From Diadophis punctatus similis (Eukaryota; Chordata; Lepidosauria; Squamata; Dipsadidae), in assembly GCA_023053685.1 (NCBI GenBank), contig JALIGW010000003.1, positions 144,408,665-144,472,664 of the forward strand: a DNA stretch of 64,000 bases, written 5' to 3'. Position 1 is the first letter of the stretch. The number at the start of each line of letters is the position of its first letter. The position numbers and the translations under genes are program-made. Of this stretch, positions 48,335 through 59,207 are shown piece by piece. Under the pieces are notes generated by a model, which had not been told where the DNA came from, did not search any database, and saw only the letters and a list, made by a program, of their open reading frames with translations.

Positions 48335-49090
48335 TTGAAGGAGGAGAAGTGAAAGTGATTTCCGTTTTGCTTGTGGTTTTTTTTTTCTCTTATGGAAACT
48401 TCTTGTTCTGAAAACTGAAAACTGGCTGTCCTTCTTATATTCTTTGATAATTGACAAAAATAAGGATTATTTGCCTTTGAAAGTGGAAAGTATCTTTTTA
48501 GAGATCTGGCTTTTTAAGGCGTTTTGAAGAAGTTGGGAAGAGAAGTGAAGGTGATTTTTGCCTTGTTTGCTTGTGGCTCTTTTTCTTATGGAAAATTACA
48601 ACTTTGAAGACTGATTTTTTTTTTCTCTCTGTCTCCTGACTTTGGAAATTAAAAAAACTTTCTATCCTTTACATTGGAAAGAATTTCATTTAGAGTTATG
48701 GCTTTTTTCCATATTTTTCTGGAAATATAAAAATGGTTTCAAGTTTGGAAGGATTGATTTTTTTTTTCCTGGCTTTTCTCTTGTGGAAATTTTGAAAATT
48801 GATTTTTATTTTCAGCTCCGTGACTTTGGATTATAACAGTAATTGACAATTTTATTAATATAAATAAATTATAAAAGATTATTTGCCCTGGAAATTGCAA
48901 GAATTTTTTATTATTATTATTTTTATTTTTACAGATTTGACTCTTTTTTACACCTCTTTGGAAGTATAATAAAGAAGAAGTGAAAGTTATTTGTGTTTTG
49001 TTTGTGGTTTTTGGACTTTGGGAAATTTTTGAATTTGAAAACTGGTTTTTATTTTTGATTCTCAATTTTGGATTATAAAAACTGATAGTG
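48335..49090 (+). promoter_or_regulatory. L1 5'UTR, four diverged ~200-bp tandem units
   Basis: Unit starts near 48340, 48536, 48745 and 48973. The first, second and fourth start with GAAGTGAAAGT/GGT, and units share GTTTGCTTGTGG, CTTATGGAAA and GAAAACTG-type blocks. Tandem monomers in L1 5'UTRs act as promoters in mouse; that role here is inferred. Confidence 0.6.
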
Positions 49091-49128
49091 ATTTGGCGTT
49101 TTTAGTTTAATTTCTTGGAACTATAACA

Positions 49129-50034
49129 ATGGCCTCAAAATATGGAATGATTGCTTCGAATAAAAGGCCTATTTACCCCTCTGCTTTTACTTCTAAAATG
49201 CAACTTGCTACTGAACCAACACCTCCACAAGTTTTGACATCGGAAAATTTATTAAATACTTTAAAGATTATGAAACAAGACTTAATTTTGGAATTTAATC
49301 AAAAAATTACTGAGATAGAAAACAAAATGCAGGAAGCTTTGAAGAATATGGAAAAGCAGCTACGGATGGACATGTTAGAGGTTTGCAAAGGTTTAGCAAC
49401 AAATGTTGATTTTTTGGAGGATTGTATTGAAACAAATAAACAAGCGTTGGCAACCTCGGTGGAATATATAAATAAATTTAAAAAGGATATTGCAAATTTT
49501 GAAACAGAGGTGTTGATGTCACAGTTTAGAAGAACGCAATTCGCTATTAGAATAAGGGGGTTGAAAGAAGGTTTATATGACGACTTGAAGGGAAGAATGA
49601 TTGAGGCCTTGGTGCAGGTTTCTGGAATTTCTAAAGATGAGCTGGCTATACAAATTGAAAAGTTATACAGGGTCAATTCGTGGTATGCAAAACAAAAACA
49701 TTTACCAAGGGATATTGTTATATATTTTACTACAAGAGTTTTACGAAACAGAATTATCCAGGCGACATTTAAGAATAATCTTCAGGTGAATGGTCAGGAA
49801 CTTAAGATTTGGAAAGAAATTCCCTTTAAAATGCTTAAAGCTAGAAAAGAATTTACTTTTTTGATTGACGAACTTAAAAGATTGAATTTACAATACAAAT
49901 GGGAAGCACCAACAGGAGTTACGGTGAAATTTTTGGAGAAAAGATACCGGCTGAATACGATAAACAAAGCTACCGAATTTTATATCAATATTTTAAAGGC
50001 TGATATATCTAAAATTCCAGAAGAAAACGTATGA
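49129..50034 (+). CDS. L1 ORF1 protein (RNA-binding trimeric chaperone)
   Basis: 301 residues, uninterrupted. In L1, ORF1p coats the element RNA as a trimer and is required for retrotransposition. Visible order: short N-terminus; heptad-rich coiled coil about residues 45-130; RRM-like domain from about 134, opening FRRTQFAIRIRGLKEG (133-148); PRDIVIYFTTRVLRNR at 193-208; C-terminal domain about 230-290 with LKARKEF and FLEKRYRLNT. Length matches L1 ORF1 proteins (usually 300-360). The ATG follows the 5'UTR repeats and precedes the coiled coil. No ORF2 lies downstream. Composition is AT-rich, unlike the GC-rich flanking hAT. An intact frame suggests a recent copy or selection in a source element. 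Confidence 0.93.
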   Translation: MASKYGMIASNKRPIYPSAFTSKMQLATEPTPPQVLTSENLLNTLKIMKQDLILEFNQKITEIENKMQEALKNMEKQLRMDMLEVCKGLATNVDFLEDCIETNKQALATSVEYINKFKKDIANFETEVLMSQFRRTQFAIRIRGLKEGLYDDLKGRMIEALVQVSGISKDELAIQIEKLYRVNSWYAKQKHLPRDIVIYFTTRVLRNRIIQATFKNNLQVNGQELKIWKEIPFKMLKARKEFTFLIDELKRLNLQYKWEAPTGVTVKFLEKRYRLNTINKATEFYINILKADISKIPEENV

Positions 50035-50231
50035 ATGTAGAAGAAGACAAGGAGGAAAAGTCATTCTTATTGGATCAAAATGAAATAATCTCAAAGACTC
50101 AAAGTGAATCGCAGAGCCAGAAAGATGTGAAAAAGGAGATGGAGTATTGGGATCAGATGGAAGAGGAGCTGATAAATTCAAAATCATCAAGATACAAAAG
50201 GAGGCAACCAATAAGATATAAAGAGAAGTAG
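50031..50231 (+). CDS. Small charged ORF overlapping the ORF1 stop (ATGA)
   Basis: 66 residues, beginning at an ATG whose last three bases plus A form ATGA with the ORF1 stop. Rich in Glu, Lys, Gln and Ser, ending in a basic run (RYKRRQPIRYKEK). No similarity to ORF2 endonuclease. Either a frameshifted C-terminal extension of ORF1, a reinitiated peptide, or chance. Confidence 0.35.
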   Translation: MNVEEDKEEKSFLLDQNEIISKTQSESQSQKDVKKEMEYWDQMEEELINSKSSRYKRRQPIRYKEK

Positions 50232-50511
50232 CGTTGATATGTATTAGATGGATGGAGATAATATAATTGTATTTTCTTCTTCTCCCCTTTTTTTTCTCTT
50301 TCCTTCTTTTCTTTTAAGGGGGAAAGAGAAAGAGAAGATTTTTTTCCTCTTTTTTAATAATTCTTTAAGAATTGGAATTCTTAATTTTTAATTAAAACTA
50401 TTGAGCTTTAAATTATTACAATTAGATTTTTAAAATTTAAAGGAAGGTTTTTTTTTTCTTTCCATTTGTTTTAGGTTTTTGTTTTTCTCTCTCTCTTTTC
50501 TAGATTTTTAC

Positions 50512-50640
<129 letters not shown>

Positions 50641-50689
50641 TGTTATTATTTTTATTATTAATATTACCTTTAAGGATATTTTTTTATTA

Positions 50690-51050
50690 TGAATTAACAA
50701 GTTGTTGAACAATAATATTATGTGGTTATGATGAAATTTAAAGGCTTTAATACTTAATACATGTAATATTTTTTTTATCTGAGCTAATAAGTTGTTGTAT
50801 AATAATGTTATTATGAGAAACTTAGAGGTATTATTATTTAATATTTTTTACTATGAATTAAAGTTGTTGTATAATAATATTATGTTATGACGAAATTTAA
50901 AAGTTTTATTATTTAATATGTAGACATGTAATATTTTTTTTAGTTTTATTTGAGTTAATAGGTTTCTTTAGAGTAATATGTTGTTATGATGAAATTTAAA
51001 GGTATTATTATTTAATATCTTGATATTAGCTATGTAAAATTTTTTCGGTT
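50690..51050. repeat. L1 3'UTR tandem repeats, about four units of 75-105 bp
   Basis: Repeated blocks GTTGTTGTATAATAATATTA, TATGATGAAATTTAAAGG, TTATTATTTAATAT and CATGTAATATTTTTTTT occur in the same order near 50700, 50790, 50865 and 50970. Confidence 0.75.
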
Positions 51051-51503
51051 CTAGTTAATTATGAGATTATTATTATTAATGTTTTTTTTAAAAGATGAAA
51101 GGAGGAGGGAGAAACTGTTTTCCTTCCTTTGTATAACTCAGATTATATAATTAATATATCTTTAACTTTTATTTTTTATTTTTTAGAATTATATGGGAAA
51201 TAATATAAAATATAGAAATTTAATGATGTTAGCAATGTGTAATTTGGAGTTGAGGGATTTTTCCTTTTTCTTTTTTCTTCTGTAATTACTGATATTATGC
51301 CCTGTGTTCTCTCTGGGAAGTCCGGGGGGGAGGGGGGGAGGGAAGGGGGTGGGGGTGGGGAGAAAAATTAAAAAATGTTTGTACTCTGTACTAATAAAAC
51401 TTTTTCAATAAAAAAAAAACAAAAAAAAAACAAAATGAAATAAAAAAAAAACAAAAAAAATTTAGCAAGGGGTTCTCTGCCCGGTTGCTGGGTGGGCGTG
51501 GGC

Positions 51504-51841
51504 CAGAGGTGGGTTCCTGCCGGAGCTGTCCGATGCAGAGCTCCGGTAGGGTCCGGCCGATTGTGCAATTTGCACGCAACTGCTCCGGAGCCCTCTCTGC
51601 CGGTCCGTTGCGTGCGTCGCCATCTTTTTGGGTGAATTTTGGGCCGATTTTGCTTCTGCGCATGCGCGGAAGCAAAATTTCGCCGAAATCTTGCGAGGGG
51701 ACGTGCGCGCGCGAGAGATTTCAGCGAGATTTCGCTTCTGCGCATGCACAGAAGCAAAATCGTGCAAGGGGGCACACATGCCTGAAACATGAAGATGTGT
51801 GTGCAGCGCACCGGCACCGGTAAGTAAGCAACCTGCTGCTG
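51504..51841. mobile_element. hAT MITE, GTGGGTTC family, nested
   Basis: CAGAGGTGGGTTCCTGCC at the left, GCAACCTGCTGCTG at the right, duplication GCGTGGGC / GCATGGGC (7 of 8). Contains GCGCATGCGCGGAAGC hairpins. Inserted in the right arm of the outer MITE. Confidence 0.9.
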
Positions 51842-52284
51842 GCATGGGCATGGTGGGTGTGGCCTAGTCAGCTACCTGCACCACGGCGGGGGGTGGGGGC
51901 GTTTTTGCCCTCCCTGGGCTTTGGAGGCTTTCCTCAAGCCTCCAGGAGGGTGAAAACGGCCTCCCCAGGCTCTGGAGGCCCCTTCCCGAACTTTCGGTAG
52001 GCCCGTTTTTCACCCTCCCGGAGCCTCCGCGCGTGCCCTACACTTACTTGCATCCAAAATGGGCCGCGTGGGGACTTCTGGGAGGGGTGGGGTGGGGTGA
52101 GTGGGGCCAGCCAGGATTTGGGGGTTCTCCAAACTGCACAGAATCTTAGCTAGAGGTTTTCCCAAACCCCTGCGAACCCCCAGCAGCCCACCCCTGGAGT
52201 AGGGCATTCGGAGCTAAAGCATCTTAGACTTACGGTTCTCCAGGTTCTGTTGAAAGACCTGAAATAGAGAGAGTGCCTCTAGTG

Positions 52285-52411
52285 CTTCTCAGCTTGGCAA
52301 CTTTATGATGTGTGGACTTCGACTCCCAGAATTCTCCAGTCAGCATGCTGGCTAGGAAATTCTGGGAGCTGAAGTCTATACATCTTAATGCTGCCAAGGT
52401 TGAGAAAACTG
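52285..52411. mobile_element. Palindromic hAT-like MITE
   Basis: CTTCTCAGCTTGGCAAC ... CTGCCAAGGTTGAGAAAACTG with central CAGCATGCTGGCT; flanks CTCTAGTG / GTCTAGTG (7 of 8). Confidence 0.9.
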
Positions 52412-52419
52412 GTCTAGTG

Positions 52420-53370
52420 AATGGATCTATCTATAGACATACTGGGTATTTCTCTGTAGACTTTTTTTTCTTCTCCACTGTCCTCCACTTTTTTTTACCC
52501 CTTTATGATGGCAAAGATTCAACTAGATCTGCCAATGTAGGCCATAAGCTTCCATTCTCTCTGATGTCGAAATTTGAAGCATATCAACCCCACTGTGAGT
52601 GAAATGGTTAGCAAAAATGTCTCCAGCTGACATAGGTTATAGCTTGGATCAACCCGTGGCTACAACCGAGTGGTTATTGAAGGATTATATTTGATTTGAA
52701 ACAGAACTGGGAGGGGGAGGCAGGGAGGAAAAACAGCAGTGAAAATACCGTGTGCCATATCGTTTAATTTGAGTTGTCTTAGCTTTTTTATAACACTGAA
52801 ACCAAGTCCAAAGTAATTTTATATTTTCAGCTCAAACTAATAAGAAAGTGATTTATTAGATTTTAAAGTATTTTTAGGTTGACTTGACATTTAGATAATA
52901 TTGTTTTCTCTATCCATATGCTTGACTTCTTAGAGAACTTGTAGGTCACCAACCTTTGTATTAAGCCTTTCATAATGGTAAAATTTATGTTCCAAGCCAA
53001 TGATTTTTAAAAGTCATAAAGCTGTCAAAATTTATCATTAACCCTGTGAACATGAAAGAGTCCCTGGCCCAGCCCCACACAAGATTTCCTTGAAGTTCTG
53101 GGAAATTTCGGACTGGAATGCATTTGGTGACTTCAGGAAATAACGGACATTCTCTCGAATGTTTTGCCAGGACAAGAAATCACCCTAAGCACACATACCA
53201 AAAAAGCCACACACGGCATTTTCTTATTCGTAGTATGCTGATGCCTTGTTCTTGATTGAAAAGCAGCATCGGGAAGAAGTCATTTTCATCAAAGAAGTCA
53301 CAGGGGTGAGATAGTGAATACCCCTTCCTGTTCTTCATTGCTTCTTCACGGTGATGCCTTGCATGAACTT
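52420..53370. other. Unassigned stretch
   Basis: Nothing recognised. Confidence 0.4.
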
Positions 53371-53374
53371 TTGC

Positions 53375-53790
53375 CCCCTCATTTTGGGATTGGCTTTGAA
53401 CTAATGTGACAAATATTGTAAAAATGTGTTGGAAAATTATGGTGGGTAATTTCCAGTTCAGTTGGCACCCATCACGCTCCCAGTCAATCCCTGTATCCAG
53501 ATGGGAACGAAGACACAGGCCACTCAATTCAGCAAGCAACAGATATAGCCTGAAGTTTCTTTGTTAAATATCAGCAAATCTCAGAATAGTTAAACTGACA
53601 CAAATGAGACAAAAGGCAGGCAAATGTAGGGGAATGAGAGCGAGAGAGAAAGAGAGGGGGAGAGCCTTGAACAACAGGCAAGAATTCACATGATCTCTGT
53701 AGCCAGCTATATCTATCAAAAAGGACAGATCTTTCCAGAGCCTCTGGAACAATACATGACAGCAGCACAAAAGAGACAGAAAGTATGACA
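53375..53790 (-). repeat. 3' LTR of the copia-like element
   Basis: On the minus strand it starts TGTCATACTTTC after the purine tract and includes GCCTGCCTTTTGTCTCATTT and GGGATTGACTGGGAGCG. The matching 5' LTR segments are ACCTGCCTTTTGTCTTAG and AATTGATTGGGAGTGTGCC. Confidence 0.65.
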
Positions 53791-53889
53791 CCAGGTGACC
53801 CCTTCTCTATTTGGCACCACAAAAGAAACAATCTGATAAATGGGGATAATGTATCCAACAGTCCAAATTGTGCACCAAATTGTGCACAC

Positions 53890-54000
53890 GTCATTGCGTG
53901 TTCCAAAGTCTGAGACTTCTCTCAGATTGAGGACGTGGTCTCTGAGCAGTGGCTTGGTCAATGCATCCGGCACCATATCATCAGTTGAGCAGTACATCAG
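53890..54000 (-). pseudogene. Copia pol C-terminal fragment
   Basis: Minus-strand reading gives IKLMYCSTDDMVPDALTKPL followed by LNLREV. This is the C-terminal signature of copia polyproteins after RNase H (Y-C-x-T-x-x-M-x-A-D-x-x-TKPL type). Confidence 0.75.
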
Positions 54001-54203
54001 TTTTATTTGCCCTTTTTTCTTGTGTGCCCTTCACACAGTACAGTTTGATAGCCATGTCTCATATTGTATCCAAATATCTTTTGGTCAGGCAGTTTGTGTT
54101 TGCTCCCATTCCAAAATTTATCTTCACTTTTTCTTAGTAAACCATTTTTCCAGATAAGTAGCCGTGTTAAGTCCTTTAGCCCCCTCCCTCCAGTAATCTA
54201 TGT

Positions 54204-54285
54204 GTCAGCCAAAAGATGCCTTATTATTCTTAGCAGACTTTGATGCATTCTTTCTGCAATCCCATTTTGTTTCTGGCTGTAACAT
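54204..54285 (-). pseudogene. Copia integrase fragment
   Basis: The minus-strand frame reads KQNGIAERMHQSLLRIIRHL then LADT and a stop. It matches the copia integrase core around the catalytic-glutamate region (QQNGVAER...). The sequence then continues out of frame with an AATYL-like block. Confidence 0.65.
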
Positions 54286-54476
54286 AATTTTTAAAAGTAA
54301 TTTATTATTAATAATTGAGTTTTATTTAAATTCCTAGTGCAATACTCTCCCTATTATTATTTATTTATTTATTATTTATTTGGTAGTTTTTCTATGCCGC
54401 CCTACTCCCTCAGGACTCAGGGCACCGTACAACATTTTGTAAAAAACTCCAAACAATTTTAAAAAGACAGTTTAAA

Positions 54477-54730
<254 letters not shown>

Positions 54731-54773
54731 ATACATACATGGGGGAGGCATCAGATATAAATCATCTCAAAAC

Positions 54774-55817
54774 TCACCCCACCTGCAGGAAGAGCCATGT
54801 CTTAAAGGCCTTTTGGAAGGCCAGCAAGGTGGGGATGATTCGGATCTCCGGGGGAAGTTGGTTCCAGAGAGCAGGGGCCCCTACAGAGAAGGCCCTCCCC
54901 CTAGGCCCCACCAGTCGGCACTGTTTGGCTGACGGGACCTGGAGGAGACCCACTCTGTGGGACCTAACCGGTCGAAGGAAAGAATGAGGCAGAATGCGGT
55001 CCCGGAGATAGCCTGCTCCTAAGCCATGTAGGGTTTTAAAGATGATGATCAGCACCTTGGATTGTACCCAGAGACCAATGGGCAGCCAATGCAGCTGGCG
55101 GAGTATAGGTGTTACGTGGGTGTACCTTGAAACACCCACCATAGCATGCGCAGCTGCATTTTGCACCAGTTGAAGTCTCCGAATACTCTTCAAGGGCAGC
55201 CCCATGTAGAGCGCATTGCAGTAGTCCAATCGAGAGGTGTCAAGGGCATGAGTGATCGTGAGTAGAGCCTCCTTCTCCAAGTATGGTTGCAATTGGTGCA
55301 CCAGGCGAACCTATGCAAAAGCCCCCCTAGCCACAGCTGCAAGATGTTGGTCCAATTTTAGCTGTGGATCTAGGAGGACTCCCAAATTGCGAACCCGTTC
55401 TGAGGGAGTTAATTTTTCTCCCTCAAGAACCAAGGAGGGACAGTCGATATAGTCCTTCGGTGGCAATATCCAGAGCCACTCAGTCTTGTCGGGGTTGAGT
55501 CTGAGTCTGTTCCTCCCCATCCAGGTCCTAACGTTGTCCAGGCACTGGCACATCACATCCACTGCCTCCCTGAATTTAGATGGGGTGGTAATGTACAGCT
55601 GGGTGTCGTCAGCGTACTGTTGGAAACGCACCCCATGTCTGCGGATGATCTCCCCCAGCGGTTTCATGTAAATGTTAAACAGGATGGGTGAGAGGACCGA
55701 ACCTTTAGGCACCCCATAGGTCAGGGGCCTAGGAGACGACCTCTGCCCACCTGTTAACACCGACTGCATCCTGTCAGCGAGATAAGAGGAGAACCACCGC
55801 AAAACGGTGCCTCCCAC
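54774..55817 (-). pseudogene. L2 ORF2 reverse transcriptase, C-terminal part
   Basis: One frame runs over about 348 codons with a single stop (TAG at 55311-55313). The first part (55817-55314) has RT motifs GVPKGSVLSPILFNIYMKPL and the catalytic YADDTQLY, then LNPDKTEWL and NLGVLLD. After the stop it continues VRLVHQLQPYLEKEALLTI, RLDYCNALYMGLPLKSIRRL, HWLPIGLWVQSKVLI and [15 protein letters not shown], as in L2 C-termini. The endonuclease and first RT motifs are missing because of 5' truncation. Reverse transcriptase would copy the element RNA at the target; this copy is dead. Confidence 0.92.
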
Positions 55818-56539
55818 TTATTAGACCTTCATGTCTATATTTTTTTGTTGACCTTCTACATAACCACAGTACACTTTGAATTTCTCAAATATTTGACTCT
55901 TATTAGTTAAGAGATGGTGCAAAGCTACCATTAGTGCCAGTCAATGAACTTATTCTCCCACTCTTTGTTTTGATTGCAATGAGAGTACAAATGTCTGAAA
56001 AAATAACTTGCAACAGTTGGTTGACTTGTTTGAGAAAAAAGGTTACTTTTTAAAAATTAATAATAACATTTACCTCCCATTATTTCCTGCAAGGATGAAC
56101 AATGAATCCAATTGCTAAGACTTCATCTTTTATTTTCTTATTGATAGACTCATTTCTGTGACCAACTCTTCAATGCCATTTTGCAAGATCATTATTATAC
56201 ATGCATCGTATTTGCTCTAGGTTGCATACAAATTAGCTTTAGGTTACAACAAATTAGTTTCATTGTGTTTTTCTTTTAACTTGGTAGTCTTTTGTAACAA
56301 TGCAAAGTCTATTCTAATTTTCAGTCACAATTTTGCCACCATGTTATATAAAATAAACTAGATTTAATTAATTTGTACTCAAGTTCAGGTGCGTAATATG
56401 TACAAGAACAATTTTTGATTTTCAAAGAATAACTCCTAATAATTCCTGGATTGAATTATCAGACGGATTCAGATTACTTTGTCTTAGTGTCTTCTGAATA
56501 GAGAGACATACCTTCCATTAAACTTTCATTCCCTGATCA

Positions 56540-56850
56540 TTTCACTTTAATGAACTTTCTGAACATCGAAGTATTGGGTTCATTCCTGAGTGTACATGTG
56601 TCTGTCCAACTTGTCTCAGATTTCCTTTCCTGAAGGATAATTTTTGTCAAATTCAACCTCAGCATTATTTTAGACTTAAGTAATCTATCCTTTTTCATCT
56701 GACTTGGTCTATGACTTCTGGTCATAGTATCTCCAACGTCTCTGAAGGATCCAACTTCTCGGATAGTGCTGCCAACTTGATGTTCCAGATGCAATAATCT
56801 TTCCCATCGTCAAGCATGACATTTTTCTGGCCCTGATATCAGTGCCATTT
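56540..56850 (-). pseudogene. Possible copia gag remnant
   Basis: Downstream of the primer-binding-like site the minus strand has a broken frame (GTDIRARK..., later DKLDRHMYTQ) that could be gag. Too degraded to claim domains. Confidence 0.3.
56829..56844 (-). promoter_or_regulatory. Primer-binding-like site of the copia element
   Basis: Minus strand CTGATATCAGGGCCAG resembles the copia-class TGGTATCAGAGC initiator-tRNA site and directly follows the 5' LTR. Confidence 0.5.
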
Positions 56851-57270
56851 TCAAAACTTATGGCTTTTTCTATGAAAAAGAAATGCTCTCCAATTGGGGT
56901 ATTTTAAAGTCTGGGGAGTAACCACAAAGTGTAGGCTCCAATAGTGGGTTCCGCTGAAAACGTAAACAAGTGTGTAAGGAATATTAATGGGATGTTTGGT
57001 GACTGGGGTGCTTTGGGTGCTCAGCTTATTTATGGCTCTCTGCTGAGCCCATAAGCTTTTGTTTGGAAATTACTATAAAAACCAGTTAGGTTTGCACCTG
57101 GCACACTCCCAATCAATTTCTTTGTTCAGATCAGAGGTGCTCAATCCAGCTAATAAAAAAGTGTAGCCTGTTGTTTATTTATTAAACACCAGCAGCATCA
57201 AAAAAGGTGAACTGGAAAAACTAAGACAAAAGGCAGGTAAAGAAAAGGACAGGTATGTGGGAGAAAGAGA
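56846..57270 (-). repeat. 5' LTR of the copia-like element
   Basis: Minus-strand start TGTTCATCTCTTTCTCCC. Shares ordered blocks with 53375-53790, including ACAAAAGGCAGGTAAA / ACAAAAGGCAGGCAAA and CTCCCAATCAAT / CTCCCAGTCAAT on the + strand. Divergence is high, implying an old insertion. Confidence 0.65.
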
Positions 57271-57351
57271 TGAACAACAGAAAAAAATATATTTATATAT
57301 TTATATTCATCTCTCTCTCTCTCTCTTGCTCATCTATCATCTCTTTCATAG

Positions 57352-57685
57352 AATAGAATAGAATAGAATAGAATAGAATAGAATAGAATAGAATAGAATA
57401 GAATAGAATAGAATAGAATTCTTTATTGACCAAGTGTGATTGGACACACAAGGAATTTGTCTTTGGTGCACATGCTCTCAGTGTACATAAAAGAAAAGAT
57501 ACATTTGTCAAGAATCATGAGGTACAACACTTAATGATTGTCATAGGGTACAAATAAGCAATCAGTAAACAATCAATATTAATATAAATTGTAAGGATAC
57601 ACGCAACAAGTTGCAGTCATACAGTCATAAGTGGGAGGAGATGGGTGATAGGAACAATGAGAAGACTAATAGTAATAGTACTATT
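57352..57685 (-). mobile_element. L3/CR1-type LINE 3' end with (AATAG)n tail
   Basis: About 67 bp AATAG units (57352-57418), then GAATTCTTTATTGACCAAGT, CACAAGGAATTTGTCTTTGG and the 3'UTR. 5'-truncated; the truncation abuts the ATCT-rich array that starts about 57720. Confidence 0.9.
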
Positions 57686-57734
57686 CATCTCTCATCTATT
57701 ACCTATCTATCATTTATCTGTCTATTATCTATAT

Positions 57735-57876
<142 letters not shown>

Positions 57877-58035
57877 ATACTGTGTGCACAATTATTAGGC
57901 AAGTGAGTATTTTGACCATATCATCAATTTTATGCATATTTTCCACCTCCAAGTTGTATAAAACTTGAATGCTTGGTGGACATACAGTAAGCATATCAGA
58001 TGATGTGTGTGACGAGGGAAATCAACACCCTATAT

Positions 58036-59152
58036 CAGTGATGGCTAACCTTTTTGGCACTGAGTGCTGAAACAGGAGCTCACATGATCCTTTTCGGCAC
58101 TGAATGCCCAAGTGCAGCGGAAACCGGAAAAACAGATGATCTTCCTGTTTCATAATGGTAATTATCTGCCTGGCCTTTCGGGGATCCTCGCGCCTCCCTG
58201 CCCACCCCCTGCCCCCTATTGGGGTGGCAGGGCATCCCAACTGATGACCTGGTTCCACAGCCCCGGAGAGGGAGAGAAAGTTGGGTCACCTCCCTCTGCT
58301 GGAAAGCCGGAGCCTCTTCCCGGTCTTGGAGTTCAGGGGCGTCAGCATTCCCAGGGCTTGGGTTGTGGGACCAGCAGGCAGGAGAACTTCACCCCAAATC
58401 TGGCCAGGATGAAGCACCCCCCCAGCCCGCCACCAAGAAGAAGCCAGTGCAGCCCCTTCCCTTCCTGGTCGCTTCCCAGCTGACCTCTTACCCCTAGGCA
58501 GCATCTCCATGCTGCACTCTCCTCCGGCTCTCCTGGGACAGCTCACCTCCCCAAGGGCAGCTCCTCCTGCTTTTCCTGCTAGAGCATCACAGCTGGGAGT
58601 GGCAGCGTGAGAACCACAGCTGCCCCCTTACAGAGGCAGGAGCAGCGGGCAGGGCAGCTGGCTGCCCAGCCAACAAATCCTGCCCCACTGCCCCATGCGC
58701 CCGAGCTGCCCAGGTGCTCCAGACCATGGACACGCAGTGCCACGGGCTGGAGGGCTGGGGCCGCGCCAGAAGCCCGCTCAAGTGGGGAGGGAGGGAAGCC
58801 CCAGCCAGCCCGTCCTGGCTGGCAGTTCTGCTCCCCTTGCTCTTGCTCCCCTTGTAGGTTCCCGTGCACGCATGCACACTGGCCATCTGGTCTTCGTGCA
58901 TGCATGCATACCAGAAACCAGAAGACCAGGTGGTTGGCGTGCATGTACATGCTGGAAACCAAAAGATTATCTTCCTGGCACACTCATGCGCACCGGGCAG
59001 CTGCTCTTTCGGTTTCTAGCACTCCTGTGTTTGTGAAGACAGCTGGCCAGCGCGCCAGAAATCAGAAGAGCAACGGGCGACAGCTCCGCATGCCTGGAGA
59101 GATGGCTCCACATGCCACTTACGGCACACGTGCCATAGGTTCACCATCACGG
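58036..59152. mobile_element. hAT element, GTGATGGC family, 1.1 kb, nested in Tc1
   Basis: CAGTGATGGCTAACC at the left, GGTTCACCATCACGG at the right, perfect duplication CCCTATAT (58028-58035, 59153-59160). GC-rich; frames of 100-207 codons on both strands have no transposase motifs. Non-autonomous. Confidence 0.92.
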
Positions 59153-59207
59153 CCCTATATCAAGGTGTGCATAATTATTAGGCAGCTTATTTTCCTCAGG
59201 CAAAATG

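Noticed and set aside
53180..53906. 119- and 111-codon minus-strand frames
   Set aside because: They lie in the copia 3' LTR and its flank; no known protein features.
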